NCBI RefSeq assembly: GCF_003696345.1
Contig: NZ_RFLX01000024.1
Span: forward strand, 1 to 57,363
From: Teichococcus wenyumeiae
Lineage (GTDB): Bacteria; Pseudomonadota; Alphaproteobacteria; Acetobacterales; Acetobacteraceae
Direction: 5' to 3'
Length of the DNA: 57,363 bases
Of this stretch, positions 27,676-37,866 are shown one piece after another. Position 1 is the stretch's first letter; every line of letters begins with the position of its first letter. The position numbers were made by a program, and so were the translations under genes. The notes beneath the pieces were generated by a model, which did not search any database, was not told the origin of the DNA, and saw nothing but the letters and a program-made list of their open reading frames with translations.

Positions 27676-28665
27676 GTGTACATAGCCGAGAGCAGCGCCG
27701 CAGCCGTGAGACCTCAAGCGCAGGTCGCGGTCGTCAGTCCCCAGCAGCTTTATCTGGACGCCCTGCAGCGTCTGCTTACCTCGACCACCTATAAGATCGT
27801 CGGGGCCGGCAGGACGCTGGAGGAAGCACTCCAGGACAAGATGCTGGATGGCCCCTTGTCGCTGGTCGTCTACAACTTGGAGGCGGATGACGATGTCGAG
27901 GAGGAACTCGACAAGATCAAAGCCATCCACAGGAGGTTTCCGTTCGCCAAGTCGGTGCTGCTGGCCAATTGCCGCCGCACCTCGACGAAGCTGAAGATCA
28001 TGCAGGCGGGCATCGAGGCCATCCTTTCCCGGGACATCTCGATCGATGTGCTGCGGAGTTCGCTGGAACTCGTGCTGCTCGGCAAATGCATCATGCCAGC
28101 CGAGCTGACGCGGCCATTGTTCCTGCAGGATCAGAATGGTGCCGAGGCGGCTGCCCCGCCCGTTCTTCCGCCCCTGCCGCCGCCTTCGCCGGTCGAAGTC
28201 ATGCCGAGGCAGGCGACGCGTGAGAGTGCCCTGCTTTCGTGCCGGGAGCACCAGATCCTGCAATGCCTGATCAATGGCCTCACCAACAAGGCCATTGCCC
28301 GCGACCTCGATATTTCCGAGGCGACAGTCAAGGTTCATGTGAAGGCGCTGCTGCGCAAGACCCGGCTGGCCAACCGCACCCAGGCGGCCATCTGGGCGCT
28401 GAACAACGCACCTGAGAGCAAGCTGCTGACCACCGCCCGGGCCGCCGAGGACGGGGCCGCGCCGTCCTGGCTGGCAGACGAGCAGGATGCCGCCAGCTCG
28501 CAGGCCCTGTCCCTGTCGTCCGAGGTGAATGTCGAGCGCATCGCCGCCCCGCGCTGGCGCGACCGCGAGCCCGGGCCAGAGAACCGCGCCGCCGGAACCA
28601 GCCCGCAGGGTGCGGGCGCGCCGGTCCGAGGGAATGGATACATGATTGCCGATGATATCCCGTAA
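27676..28665 (+). CDS. LuxR/NarL-type regulator with degenerate receiver domain
   Basis: 329-residue regulator. Residues about 15-135 resemble a response-regulator receiver, but the phospho-acceptor position at the end of the third strand is Asn67 ([12 protein letters not shown]) and not Asp. A Pro-rich linker (about 160-175) precedes a GerE/LuxR helix-turn-helix at about 187-243 ([21 protein letters not shown]). The C-terminal 80 residues are low-complexity. The GTG at 27676 is chosen because GGAGGGAGA sits just upstream; the longer TTG frame has no site. It directly precedes the outer-membrane/Wza genes and is the obvious candidate regulator of the exopolysaccharide locus, independent of a sensor kinase phosphorylating that Asp. 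Confidence 0.88.
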   Translation: MYIAESSAAAVRPQAQVAVVSPQQLYLDALQRLLTSTTYKIVGAGRTLEEALQDKMLDGPLSLVVYNLEADDDVEEELDKIKAIHRRFPFAKSVLLANCRRTSTKLKIMQAGIEAILSRDISIDVLRSSLELVLLGKCIMPAELTRPLFLQDQNGAEAAAPPVLPPLPPPSPVEVMPRQATRESALLSCREHQILQCLINGLTNKAIARDLDISEATVKVHVKALLRKTRLANRTQAAIWALNNAPESKLLTTARAAEDGAAPSWLADEQDAASSQALSLSSEVNVERIAAPRWRDREPGPENRAAGTSPQGAGAPVRGNGYMIADDIP

Positions 28666-28684
28666 TCTCAGGAAGATACGACGA

Positions 28685-30004
28685 ATGCGGCGCCTCGCCG
28701 CGCCGGACGCGGACCCTATGCCGGCACCCAGGCCGGTCAGTTCAGGCTGGAGCAGCGCAGGGGCCGTGGCCGCCGCTGCTTTCATCGCGACATGGTCCCT
28801 GCCGGCCGTGGCGCAGACCAGCCTGCCGGATGTCGTCGTGCGTTCACCCACCGTCACCGGCCGGCTGCGCCCGGACTATGCGCCTGCTGGCGTGCGGCTG
28901 GGCGGCTTCAGGCTCGACGGCAACGTCGATGCAGGGGTTGGCTACAGCGACAATCTCGCCCCCACGGCACCGGAGCGGCTGACCGGCATTTTCCTGGACG
29001 AAGCCCTCCGGCTCTCCCTTTCCAGCGACTGGACGCGGCATGCCGTGTCGGTGACGGCGTCCCAGGCCACGCGGCGTCACCCCGATGCCGGCAGCCTCGA
29101 CTGGACCGACTATCAGGTCGGGCTGGGTGGCCGTTATGACATCGGACGCGCATCCTCCGTTAGCCTTGGCTACTCCCATATCCGCGGCCATCTGGAAGTG
29201 ACGGATTTCGACGTGCAGCAGAGCACGCTGAACCGGCCTCTCCCTTTCGATTCCGACGTGTTCCAGGCCTCCGGCATCGCCGCCTTCAACCGGATCACAC
29301 TCGGTGGGTCGGCGGAATACAGGACCGTCCGCTACAACGGGGACGAAGCTTTCCTCCCCCGCCGCACCTTCGGCGACGGGCGCGACTATGACCGGGTGAC
29401 CGGGGAAGCCACGGCCGCCTACAGCTTCCTGCCCGGGCGCGACGTGATGATGATCACCCGCGTCACCGATATTTCCTACCTCCATAAAGGCCTGGAGAAC
29501 CGCGACTCCCTGACCTGGGAAGTTCTGGCCGGCCTCCGCTATGACCTGACCGGGCTCTGGGGCTTCCGCGTCGCGGTCGGCTACCGCCAGCGGGATTACG
29601 AGGACCCTGTGCTGCGCGACCGCTCCAGCCCCGCCTTCGAGGGACAGCTCCTTTACCTGCCCTCGCCACTCACCACCGTGACGCTGACAGCGCAGCGCAG
29701 CATCGAGGAATCCACGCGCGCCACCAATGTCAGCTACACGCGCACGCTGGTCCGGCTGAACGTGGACCATGAGCTGCTGCGGAATGTCATTGTCAGCGCG
29801 GAGCTGCGGGGCGAACGCCGGAACTACGACCGTCCGGACGAGAGTGTGACCGATGCCGTCGGCATCCTCTCCGCCCAGGTCTTCTTCAACCGCCGCGTGT
29901 CCATGCTGGCCAGCTACCAGCGCTATGAGCGGCTGCAGGCGTCGGCCGGCATCCAGGAATTCGACCAGAACCTGTTCCTGCTGCGGCTGAGGTTCACGCT
30001 GTGA
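28685..30004 (+). CDS. Outer-membrane beta-barrel protein (BBP2-like) of the polysaccharide locus
   Basis: 439 residues with an N-terminal signal (SSAGAVAAAAFIATWSLPAVAQ, cleavage after VAQ) followed by alternating amphipathic strands with aromatic ends and a C-terminal LFLLRLRFTL barrel-closing strand. This matches the beta-barrel porin-2 family found in exopolysaccharide clusters. GGAAG 9 bases before the ATG at 28685 supports this start; an in-frame ATG at 28652 overlaps the regulator gene. The next gene encodes a Wza-like lipoprotein overlapping region, so both may serve polymer exit across the outer membrane. Confidence 0.82.
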   Translation: MRRLAAPDADPMPAPRPVSSGWSSAGAVAAAAFIATWSLPAVAQTSLPDVVVRSPTVTGRLRPDYAPAGVRLGGFRLDGNVDAGVGYSDNLAPTAPERLTGIFLDEALRLSLSSDWTRHAVSVTASQATRRHPDAGSLDWTDYQVGLGGRYDIGRASSVSLGYSHIRGHLEVTDFDVQQSTLNRPLPFDSDVFQASGIAAFNRITLGGSAEYRTVRYNGDEAFLPRRTFGDGRDYDRVTGEATAAYSFLPGRDVMMITRVTDISYLHKGLENRDSLTWEVLAGLRYDLTGLWGFRVAVGYRQRDYEDPVLRDRSSPAFEGQLLYLPSPLTTVTLTAQRSIEESTRATNVSYTRTLVRLNVDHELLRNVIVSAELRGERRNYDRPDESVTDAVGILSAQVFFNRRVSMLASYQRYERLQASAGIQEFDQNLFLLRLRFTL

Positions 30005-30129
30005 GCCCGCCGCGCATTCCCGTCTGGCACAACCGCCTCCGGAGCCATTTCGGTTCCGGCGGCACGCATTCCGGAGCTTCGCCGCAGGGCGGGACAACCG
30101 CATGCCCTGATCAGGCAAATGGAGGAAAT

Positions 30130-30744
30130 ATGCACGTCCGACCACGCCAACGTGGCATCCCGCCGCTTTCCTCGATGAGCCGCCGGGCGGCGCTCTGCGC
30201 GGCGCTCTCCATCACCGTCGTGCTGGGGGGATGCACCTCGATGGGCGCGAACCTGCCGCCCCTGCCTTCCGAGCCGGCCGGCCCCTATCGGCTGGGCGCG
30301 GGGGACCAGGTGCGTGTCACCGTCTTCAATGATCCACGCCTCACGGGCGACTTCCGTGTCTCCGATACCGGCTCCGTGGCCCTGCCCCTCGTCGGCCTGG
30401 TGCCGGTGCAGGGGCGCACCACCGAGCAGGCCGCGAGGCAGATCGAGGAAACCCTCAGCTCCCGCGGTCTCTTCAACGACCCTTCGGTGGCGCTGGAGGT
30501 CCTGACCTACCGGCCGGTCTTCGTGCTGGGCATGGTGGAGCGCGGCGGCCAGACACCCTATCAGCCAGGAATGACGGTGCTTTCGGCGGTCGCGGTCGTC
30601 GGCGGCTTCAACTACCGCGCCGTCACGGACTATGTCGGGCTGACCCGGATCGGGGAGGATGGCCAGGCGCATGAATACCGCGCCGAGCGCTCCGCCCTGT
30701 TGCAGCCCGGCGATGTCGTGAACGTCTTCGAGCGGCGTTTCTGA
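30130..30744 (+). CDS. Wza-like polysaccharide export lipoprotein
   Basis: Outer-membrane polysaccharide exporter (OPX) of short type, 204 residues. A lipobox LGGC puts the lipidated Cys at residue 35. The poly-export domain starts at YRLGAGDQVRVTVFNDPRLTGDFRV and an SLBB domain follows (VFVLGMVERGGQTPYQPG). The ATG at 30130 is preceded by GGAGG; the open frame begins at 30001, overlapping the previous stop, but lacks a site. With the neighbouring barrel it would form the outer-membrane conduit, working with the co-polymerase at 37867. Confidence 0.94.
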   Translation: MHVRPRQRGIPPLSSMSRRAALCAALSITVVLGGCTSMGANLPPLPSEPAGPYRLGAGDQVRVTVFNDPRLTGDFRVSDTGSVALPLVGLVPVQGRTTEQAARQIEETLSSRGLFNDPSVALEVLTYRPVFVLGMVERGGQTPYQPGMTVLSAVAVVGGFNYRAVTDYVGLTRIGEDGQAHEYRAERSALLQPGDVVNVFERRF

Positions 30745-30746
30745 CC

Positions 30747-31607
30747 ATGGCGCGGGCATGTCCGGGAACCCCGGCCCCTCATTGGCGCCGCGGCCTCGCC
30801 ATGCTCGCCGTGATGCTTGTGCCGGAGGCGGCCTTCGCCTCACCCTCGGCCAGGAAGATGGAGGAGCTGTGCCGGCCCGCGGCCATGGCGGCGGAGATCG
30901 ACGCCGAGCTTCCGCAGGGCGTGCTGCTCGCCATAGCGCATGTTGAATCCGGGCGGCGCGACCCGGCATCCGGCGCCACCATCCCCTGGCCCTGGACCAT
31001 CAATGCCGAGGGCGTGCCGATGGTGTTCAACACGCGCGAGGAAGCCGTCGCGGCGGTGCAGGAGCTGCAAGGGCGGAACATCCGGTCGATCGACGTGGGA
31101 TGCATGCAGGTCAACCTCCAGCATCATCCCGACGCCTTCCCCTCGCTCCGCGATGCCTTCGACCCGTCAATCAACGCACGCTATGCCGCACGCTTCCTGG
31201 CCCGCCTGCGCGACAGCAGCGGGAGCTGGGAAGCCGCGATCGGGCGGTACCATTCCGCGACGCCAGGGCGTTCCGAGGCCTATCGCGACCGTGTGCTGGC
31301 CGCCTGGTCCAGGACCAGCCCGCGGTCGCCGGTCGATATCCAGCGTGAACGGGTAGCCATGGCCTGGACCCAGGCGCAAGGCGACGGCGGCCGCCCAGGC
31401 CAGATCGCCGCCACGCCCCAGGAAAGGCCGCGCGGCTCCCGCGACCCTGTCGAGCAGATCGCGGCCTTCTGGCAGCGCAGGCAGCCGGGCGGCGAAGCGA
31501 GCCGCCGAACGCCCTCCTCCGAGCTGCCCCGTACTCAGTTGGCACGGGGGCCGTCCCGCCCGGGCAGGCCGCAAGCGCCCCTGGACCTGCGGTTCAGCAT
31601 CCGTTGA
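30747..31607 (+). CDS. Lytic transglycosylase (SLT domain) protein
   Basis: 286-residue exported protein with a hydrophobic leader (GLAMLAVMLVPEAAFA) and an SLT fold. The catalytic Glu67 lies in AIAHVESGRRDP, followed by the family motifs DVGCMQVNLQ and GRYHSATPGRSEAYRDRV. It cleaves peptidoglycan glycan strands with anhydro-muramate formation. Its C-terminal 90 residues are a Pro/Arg-rich disordered tail. It lies 2 bases after the Wza-like stop, so it belongs to the export operon, probably opening the cell wall for the secretion apparatus. Confidence 0.92.
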   Translation: MARACPGTPAPHWRRGLAMLAVMLVPEAAFASPSARKMEELCRPAAMAAEIDAELPQGVLLAIAHVESGRRDPASGATIPWPWTINAEGVPMVFNTREEAVAAVQELQGRNIRSIDVGCMQVNLQHHPDAFPSLRDAFDPSINARYAARFLARLRDSSGSWEAAIGRYHSATPGRSEAYRDRVLAAWSRTSPRSPVDIQRERVAMAWTQAQGDGGRPGQIAATPQERPRGSRDPVEQIAAFWQRRQPGGEASRRTPSSELPRTQLARGPSRPGRPQAPLDLRFSIR

Positions 31608-31671
31608 ACCTCCTGGCCTGAAGCCACCGGCTCAGATCGCAGCCCGTCTGTCCAGCCGCATATCATGGCGC

Positions 31672-31707
31672 GGCAAGGGAACGTGTGGTTACCCACCACG
31701 TCCCTGC
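31672..31707. terminator. Imperfect hairpin between convergent genes
   Basis: GGCAAGGGAACGTGTGG and the complementary CCACCACGTCCCTGCC pair with small bulges around a short loop, midway between the convergent stops at 31607 and 31721. This position fits a bidirectional terminator. Confidence 0.5.
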
Positions 31708-31720
31708 CCGCAGAAGCCGT

Positions 31721-33061
31721 TCAGCTCGTGGCGATCAAGGGCAGCAAGGGCCGTGAGCGGCCATTGCCGATGCAGGTGTAGAGAAAACCTGCGGCTTCCA
31801 CCTCGGTGCTCGAATAGATGTTCCGCAGGTCCACCATGATGGGCCAGCGCATGCCATCGCGCAGTCGCTTCAGATCAAGCCTGCGGAACACGTCCCAATC
31901 CGTGACGAGGACCAGCGCATCGGTGCCCAGCGCGGCCTCGTAGGGATCGCCGGCATATTCGACCTCGTTCAGGATCAGGGCAGCCTGCTCCATCCCCTCC
32001 GGATCATAGGCGCGGACCCAGGCGCCCGCGTCTTCCAGCGCCTGGACGAGGGCGATCGCGGGGGAGTCGCGCATATCGTCCGTGTTGGGCTTGAAGGTCA
32101 GGCCCAGCAGGCAGATGGTCTTGCCGCGCACGCTGCCGCCGCAGGCCGCGATGACCCTGCGGCTCATGGCCCGCTTCCGCCGCTCGTTGACCTCCGCCAC
32201 CGTCTCCGCGATGCGGAGCGATGTGCCATGATCATGGGCCGTCTTGATCAGCGCCGAGACATCCTTCGGGAAGCAGGAACCGCCGAAGCCAGGCCCGGCA
32301 TCAAGGAACTTCTGGCCGATCCGGGTATCCAGCCCAATGCCCTTGGACACGTCGCGGACATCCGCGCCTACCATCTCGCAGAGATCGGCGATCTCGTTGA
32401 TGAAGGTGATCTTCGTGGCCAGGAAAGCATTCGCCGCGTATTTCGTGAGCTCGGCGGTGCGGCGCGTGGTGAAGATCAGCGGGGCATGCCCGGCGCAGAG
32501 CGGGCGGTAGATATCCGCCATCACCGCGCGGGCACTGTCATCCTCCACGCCGATGATGATGCGGTCCGGCCGCTTGAAATCCTCAATGGCCGCGCCCTCG
32601 CGCAGGAACTCCGGATTGGAGGCGACCGAGAAGTGCAGATCCGGCCGCGCCTCGCGGATCATGCGCTCCACCTCATCGCCGGTGCCCACCGGCACGGTGG
32701 ATTTCGTCACCACCACGGCATAGCCCTTCAGGGCCTGCGCGATGCCACGCGCCGCCTGATACACATAGGTCAGGTCCGCATGCCCGTCGCCGCGCCGCGA
32801 CGGCGTGCCGACGGCGATGAACACCGCGTCCGCGCCCTCCACGGCCCAACACAGGTCGCTGCCGAAGGAAAGGCGCCCTTCCGCCATGTTCCGCGCCACC
32901 AGGTCGTCAAGGCCCGGCTCGTAGATGGGAATCCGGCCGCGCTGCAAGGCGTCGATCTTGGCGGGGTCCTTGTCAGCGCAACGAACGGCGTGGCCGAAAT
33001 CGGCCAGGCAGGCACCTGTGACCAGGCCGACATAGCCGGCTCCGATAATGGCGATCCTCAT
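31721..33061 (-). CDS. ugd: UDP-glucose 6-dehydrogenase
   Basis: Oxidises UDP-glucose to UDP-glucuronate with two NAD+, cytoplasmic. 446 residues starting MRIAIIGAGYVGLVTG (NAD Rossmann motif). The catalytic Cys263 is in GPGFGGSCFPKD and Lys207 in LTKYAANAF. The C-terminal UDP-binding domain holds GLTFKPNTDDMRDSP. The ATG at 33061 has AGGAGGAAGG upstream; the longer frame to 33118 does not. It supplies UDP-GlcA for direct incorporation and as substrate of the UDP-glucuronate decarboxylase encoded at 34401. Confidence 0.97.
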   Translation of the reverse strand: MRIAIIGAGYVGLVTGACLADFGHAVRCADKDPAKIDALQRGRIPIYEPGLDDLVARNMAEGRLSFGSDLCWAVEGADAVFIAVGTPSRRGDGHADLTYVYQAARGIAQALKGYAVVVTKSTVPVGTGDEVERMIREARPDLHFSVASNPEFLREGAAIEDFKRPDRIIIGVEDDSARAVMADIYRPLCAGHAPLIFTTRRTAELTKYAANAFLATKITFINEIADLCEMVGADVRDVSKGIGLDTRIGQKFLDAGPGFGGSCFPKDVSALIKTAHDHGTSLRIAETVAEVNERRKRAMSRRVIAACGGSVRGKTICLLGLTFKPNTDDMRDSPAIALVQALEDAGAWVRAYDPEGMEQAALILNEVEYAGDPYEAALGTDALVLVTDWDVFRRLDLKRLRDGMRWPIMVDLRNIYSSTEVEAAGFLYTCIGNGRSRPLLPLIATS

Positions 33062-33267
33062 GTCAGCCTTCCTCCTGAGGGATGTTTGGGCAGCAGGCAC
33101 TGCGGGATTGGGCAGCAAGCTGTCCCCGCGATGATGCCGGGGTCCGATAGCCGTATCCGTTGATCTTCAAGACGCTCTTTCTGTCCATGACATCTCGCCG
33201 GTGCTGCGCGGATGCGCCTGCGCCTGCCGGCATACCTTCGCCGTATGTGGCCACGCCTCGCCCTGCC

Positions 33268-34365
33268 TCAGCCCGCCGGCGCCACTTCCCTGGGCCTCGC
33301 CTCGCCCAGGCGCTCCATCAGACCCGCATGGATGTCTTCCATGACCTCGCGGATGCCGTAGCGGTAGTTCCATTCGGGATACATGTTGCGGAACTTCCGC
33401 ACGTCGCTGATCCACCAGATGTGGTCTCCGGTTCGTGCCTCGCCGCTGTAGCTGTAGCTCATCGGGCGGCCAGCGATTTCCTCAGCCATGGCGATGGCCT
33501 CCTGCATCGAGCAGTTGGCATGGCGGCCGCCGCCGATATTGAAGACCTCGCCACTGGCCGGGCGGCGGAAGAAGCACCAGAAGGCCTCCGCCAGATCCCT
33601 GGAATGGATGTTGTCGCGAACCTGCTTCCCCTGATGGCCGAAGACGGTATAGGGCGAGCCCGTCACGGCGCATTTCATCAGATAGGCCAGGAAGCCATGC
33701 AGCTGCGCGCCGGAATGGCCCGGCCCGGTCAGGCAGCCGCCGCGGAAGCAGGCGGTGCGCATGCCGAAGTAGCGGCCGTATTCCTGCACCACGACATCCG
33801 CGGCGACCTTGGAGGCGCCGAAGACGCTGTGCAGCGTGGCGTCAATGGACATCTGCTCCGGGATGCCGAACTCCGCCCATTCATGGCTGGGGTCCAGTTC
33901 CATCCTGGTCGGCAGTTCGACCAGCGGCAGGAAGTTGGGCCGGTCACCATAGACCTTGTTGGTGCTCACGAAGATGAACACGGCGTCGGGGGCATGGCGG
34001 CGCGTCGCCTCCAGCAGGTTCAGCGTGCCATTGGCATTGACGGTGAAGTCCGTGATCGGCTCCCGCGCCGCCCAGTCATGCGAGGGCTGCGCAGCGCAAT
34101 GGATCACGACACCGATGTCGCGCCCGTAACGCGCGAAAGCGGCGTCGATCGCCTCGAAGTCGCGGATATCGGCATGCAGGTGGGTATAGTTCGGCTGCGC
34201 CGCGCGCAGGAGATCCACCTGCCAGTTCGTGCTCGCGGCTTCCCCAAAGAAGTACTTCCGCATGTCATTGTCGATGCCGACGACATCGAGGCCGCGTTCG
34301 GAGAACAGCCGGGCGCATTCCGCGCCAACGAGGCCGCCTGATCCGGTAACGATTGCAACGGTCAT
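33268..34365 (-). CDS. NAD-dependent epimerase/dehydratase, CDP-tyvelose epimerase-like
   Basis: Extended SDR nucleotide-sugar enzyme, 365 residues. The N-terminal GSGGLVGAE binds [11 protein letters not shown] and [17 protein letters not shown] are motifs shared with CDP-paratose/tyvelose 2-epimerases. The usual YxxxK catalytic pair appears as Phe182-Lys186 (SVFGASK), so the active-site Tyr is missing. The sequence around it ([18 protein letters not shown]) looks like a conserved subfamily, not decay. The start at 34365 has GGGGA upstream. It lies between ugd and the UDP-glucuronate decarboxylase, which suggests a role in sugar diversification. Confidence 0.88.
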   Translation of the reverse strand: MTVAIVTGSGGLVGAECARLFSERGLDVVGIDNDMRKYFFGEAASTNWQVDLLRAAQPNYTHLHADIRDFEAIDAAFARYGRDIGVVIHCAAQPSHDWAAREPITDFTVNANGTLNLLEATRRHAPDAVFIFVSTNKVYGDRPNFLPLVELPTRMELDPSHEWAEFGIPEQMSIDATLHSVFGASKVAADVVVQEYGRYFGMRTACFRGGCLTGPGHSGAQLHGFLAYLMKCAVTGSPYTVFGHQGKQVRDNIHSRDLAEAFWCFFRRPASGEVFNIGGGRHANCSMQEAIAMAEEIAGRPMSYSYSGEARTGDHIWWISDVRKFRNMYPEWNYRYGIREVMEDIHAGLMERLGEARPREVAPAG

Positions 34366-34400
34366 ATCATGGTCCCCAATAAGATCCGCTGACGCGGCCT

Positions 34401-35543
34401 TCACATGCCGATCTTGCCGGCGCCGTTTCCGTTCTTCAGCGGCACACCAGCCGGCGCGGCCTCCGCACCGTTGGTGAAGATCACGCCGGCCCCGGGCTGG
34501 AGGCCCACGACAGGCGCGGCGATGATCGGATGGGCGCCAGGCGCCAGGGCGGCCTCGTAGATCCGCCTCGCCTTCTCGCCCTGCACGCCGCTCTTTTCCG
34601 CCAGCTCTTCCTGGAAGTAGGCGATGGTCCTGCGCAGGCCATCATCGAGGCTGACCTTCGGAGACCAGTTGAGCAGGCCCCGGGCCAGCGTGATGTCCGG
34701 GCAGCGCTGCACAGGATCATCCTGCGGCAGCGGCCGGCGCACGATGCCGGAGCTTGAGCGGGTCAGCGCCACCACGCGTTCCGCCAGGGTAAGAACCGGA
34801 ATCTCGTGCGGATTGCCCAGGTTGACCGGCCCGGTCACCGAATCATCCGCCTCCATCATGGCGACGAAGCCGTCGATCAGGTCATCCACGTAGCAGAATG
34901 CCCGGGTCTGGCTGCCATCGCCGTAGATCGTCAGGTCTTCCCCGCGCAGTGCCTGCGCGATGAAGTTGGAGACGACGCGGCCATCACTCGGATGCAGCCG
35001 CGGCCCATAGGTGTTGAAGATCCGGACAACGCGGATCTTGACGTGGTGCTGCCGCGCGTAATCGAAGAACAGCGTCTCGGCGCAGCGCTTGCCTTCATCG
35101 TAGCAGGCACGCGGGCCCAGGGGATTGACGTTGCCGCGGTAGTCCTCCCGCTGCGGATGCACGGTCGGGTCGCCATAGATCTCGCTGGTGGAAGCCTGGA
35201 GGATGCGGGCGCCAACCCGCTTGGCCAGGCCCAGCATGTTGATGGCGCCGATGACGCTCACCTTGGTCGTCTGCACCGGGTCGAACTGATAGTGCACGGG
35301 CGAGGCGGGGCAAGCGAGGTTGTAGATCTCGTCCACCTCCACATAAAGCGGGAAGGTAATGTCGTGGCGCATCACCTCGAACCGGGGCTGCCCCATGAGA
35401 TGAGCGATATTGGTCTTGCGCCCGGTGAAGAAGTTGTCGACGCAAAGCACGTCATGGCCGTCCCGCAAGAGGCGCTCACAGAGGTGCGATCCGAGGAACC
35501 CGGCCCCGCCTGTGACCAGTACGCGCTTTCTGAGTGACGTCAT
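34401..35543 (-). CDS. UDP-glucuronate decarboxylase (UDP-xylose synthase)
   Basis: Converts UDP-glucuronate to UDP-xylose. 380 residues; the NAD motif GGAGFLGSH is at residues 12-20. Active-site residues match the UXS family: Thr119 and Glu121 (STSEIYGDP), Tyr148 and Lys152 (CYDEGK). The core ends near residue 315 and a 60-residue Ala/Gly/Pro tail follows, which is not part of the usual enzyme. AAGGAG upstream supports the ATG at 35543. Together with ugd it provides UDP-GlcA and UDP-Xyl. Confidence 0.95.
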   Translation of the reverse strand: MTSLRKRVLVTGGAGFLGSHLCERLLRDGHDVLCVDNFFTGRKTNIAHLMGQPRFEVMRHDITFPLYVEVDEIYNLACPASPVHYQFDPVQTTKVSVIGAINMLGLAKRVGARILQASTSEIYGDPTVHPQREDYRGNVNPLGPRACYDEGKRCAETLFFDYARQHHVKIRVVRIFNTYGPRLHPSDGRVVSNFIAQALRGEDLTIYGDGSQTRAFCYVDDLIDGFVAMMEADDSVTGPVNLGNPHEIPVLTLAERVVALTRSSSGIVRRPLPQDDPVQRCPDITLARGLLNWSPKVSLDDGLRRTIAYFQEELAEKSGVQGEKARRIYEAALAPGAHPIIAAPVVGLQPGAGVIFTNGAEAAPAGVPLKNGNGAGKIGM

Positions 35544-35596
35544 CTGCTGTCTCCTTCGATTGAATCCAGAAATCCGCCCGCGCTCCGGGCAACTCC

Positions 35597-37063
35597 CTAG
35601 CGGGCCCCGCGCGCCTTCAGCATGGCGGGAAGCGTGTTGATGACGATGTAGAGGTCGAGCCACAGCGACCAGTTGCGGATGTAGAAGGTGTCGATCGCCT
35701 GCTGCTGCTGCAGATCGGCGTCGCTGCGTTCAGAGATCTGCCACAGCCCGGTCAGGCCGGGCTTTACGCTGGCACGCAGCGCCTGGAACTCAGGATCGAA
35801 CCGGTCGATGTGGTAGGCGGGAAAAGGCCGCGGCCCCACAAGGCTGAGGTCACCGCGCACGACGTTCCAGAGCTGTGGCAACTCGTCGAGGCTGGTGCGG
35901 CGCAGGATGGGGCCTATCACGGGCAATACGCGCGGGTCGCGTGAGAGCTTGACGCAGCGCTCCCATTCACGCCTGGCCTCGGGGTCGCGGTCCAGAAGGT
36001 CCTGCAAACGTTGTTCGGCATCCACATGCATTGTCCGGAGCTTGAGCACCGGAACGAAGCCGTCCTGCATCCCAACGCGGCGCTGCACATAGAAAGCGGG
36101 CCCAGGGCTGGTTGCCTTGATCGCGACGGCCAGCATCGCGATGACCGGCAGGCTGACGAGCAGCGCCGGCACAGCGATGCAGAGATCGAAGACACGCTTG
36201 GCGAGCGATGCCAGGTCCCGTTGGGCGGGGTTGGAGAATTCCATACCGGATGCGTCGCCCAGCCCGCGCGGATAGAGCCAGAGGGCTGGTACGCCGCTAA
36301 GATCCGGCAGGACAATGACGCGGCGGAAGGGCAGGCGCGTGGGGTCGGGGGGCGAAAGGCCAGGCGACAGCACAATGATCGCCACTTCCGCCGAGCCCGC
36401 CAGATGCTCGGCGGCGGCGGGCGAGCTGAGGCGGGTCAGCGGATGCGGCTCCCCGTTCGGCTCCGGCTCGGCGATATAGCCTACAGGGCGCAGGCCGAAC
36501 TCCGGTCGTGCCGCCAACTGGGAGGCGAGCCGCGCGGTGGCGCTGCGTGAGCCGATGAGCACGGCGGTGCGGCCCCAGGCCGACCTCCGGATGAGGTACT
36601 GCCGGAGCAGCGTCTCGCACAGCAGCATCAAGGGAAGCGCCAGAATCCCCGCCGGCACAAACACCAGGAAGGAAGGCAGGGCTTCCCGCCCCGTCAGGCT
36701 GGCGAGGGCCAGCGCCAGCCAGGGCAGCAAGGCGGCACCGATCACGCGCAGGCGGAAACGTTCGATCGGCCCGCTTCCGGCGGTGTCGTAAAGGCCGAGC
36801 GACGAATTCACCACGATCGCGGCCAGCGCGGCCGAGGCGCCGAGAAGCGGATGCCACGGCCCCAGCAACCCGGCGGCCGGGTCAAGGAAGGCGACGAGCA
36901 CCGACGCCGCCAGGACTGCGGCCTCGACCACCACGACATCGCCCAGGGCGAGCACAAGGACGCTGATGCCGGGGATGCGGGCCCGGCGCCATGCCGAGGC
37001 CGCGGGCTTCACCAGCGGGGCGGCGGCAGGCGCCTCCAGAACCTTCGTGGAGGTGTCAGCCAT
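35597..37063 (-). CDS. Initiating sugar transferase (polyprenyl-phosphate glycosyl-1-phosphate transferase)
   Basis: Integral membrane enzyme that starts repeat-unit assembly by transferring a sugar-1-phosphate to undecaprenyl phosphate, 488 residues. About four or five N-terminal helices are followed by a nucleotide-binding-like domain ([18 protein letters not shown]) and the catalytic bac-transf domain from about 290: [52 protein letters not shown]. This matches the WcaJ/ExoY-type family. It is the first gene of the minus-strand unit that continues into the decarboxylase, epimerase and ugd. Confidence 0.95.
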   Translation of the reverse strand: MADTSTKVLEAPAAAPLVKPAASAWRRARIPGISVLVLALGDVVVVEAAVLAASVLVAFLDPAAGLLGPWHPLLGASAALAAIVVNSSLGLYDTAGSGPIERFRLRVIGAALLPWLALALASLTGREALPSFLVFVPAGILALPLMLLCETLLRQYLIRRSAWGRTAVLIGSRSATARLASQLAARPEFGLRPVGYIAEPEPNGEPHPLTRLSSPAAAEHLAGSAEVAIIVLSPGLSPPDPTRLPFRRVIVLPDLSGVPALWLYPRGLGDASGMEFSNPAQRDLASLAKRVFDLCIAVPALLVSLPVIAMLAVAIKATSPGPAFYVQRRVGMQDGFVPVLKLRTMHVDAEQRLQDLLDRDPEARREWERCVKLSRDPRVLPVIGPILRRTSLDELPQLWNVVRGDLSLVGPRPFPAYHIDRFDPEFQALRASVKPGLTGLWQISERSDADLQQQQAIDTFYIRNWSLWLDLYIVINTLPAMLKARGAR

Positions 37064-37866
37064 GATCGGGTCTCCGCGGAAGGTCCGCTACGGAAGGCAA
37101 GGGTATCCATTCGGCCGCCGGCCGGCAGGTGAACGCGATAGTCTGTTCGCGTGACGGAGCTGCCCATCCGCTGATGGGGCTCCCCGCAACCCTGTCGAAC
37201 GCTGATCCGTTGTGCGCCGGTACCATGGGGCTTCCCAGCTGCCTCCGCTTTCATGACCCGTTCGCAACCGGTACAAGCCATAAGGCCAAGGACAGTAGGG
37301 CGCAGACGGATATCCTCCACTTTCGCCAGTGCCGCAGCAGTCTTCCCCGAATGGGCAAGGTCAGTCCGAAGGCCTGGTGACGAGATATTCTGTTCGCTTC
37401 CTGGATTAGGATTGATCGGGCCGCGTCATGCTACGGTGCGGCCTTCCGCTGCTTCGAAGCAGGCTGCCAGCAGGCGTTCCGCCAGCTGCGTGCGAATAAC
37501 GGCAACGCTTTGCAACCTAGTCACTGTTTTGATGTAAACGTGCAAATCGTGCCGGCTTCGCAGCGAAAAAGCGCCTTGCCCAAGAGATTCGCAAGGCAGC
37601 AGTTTCATGCCGACTTTACTGAAAACTTCCTGTTCTCATCAGCAAAATTTAGTTCTGAGTAAACTCGCGGCTCACATCACTTGCGGAACACCGGCATCGC
37701 GCGACTCCTCTGCCCTTGCAGGGCTGCGCAGAAGAGGTAGGCGGCCCGTGCTCCAAAGGCCAAGCAAATACCTCCAAATTCCATTCGAGGAGATCACGCC
37801 CTCGTCCGCACAATGCGGCCTCAGGGGTTGGGTGACCGCCCGCCAGCCAAGGTCTGCAGCAGGGGC
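37064..37866. other. 803-base divergent intergenic region
   Basis: Lies between the divergent sugar transferase and co-polymerase genes, so it should hold both promoters. A perfect palindrome CTGCTTCGAAGCAG is at 37449-37462. A possible plus-strand promoter is TTGCAA (37510-37515), 17 bases, TGTAAA (37533-37538). Bases about 37480-37680 are AT-rich. No convincing ORF was found. Confidence 0.4.

Noticed and set aside
27459-27794. His/Asn-rich 111-codon plus-strand frame upstream of the LuxR-type gene
   Set aside because: Overlaps the regulator in another frame, has no ribosome site at its start and no recognisable motif.
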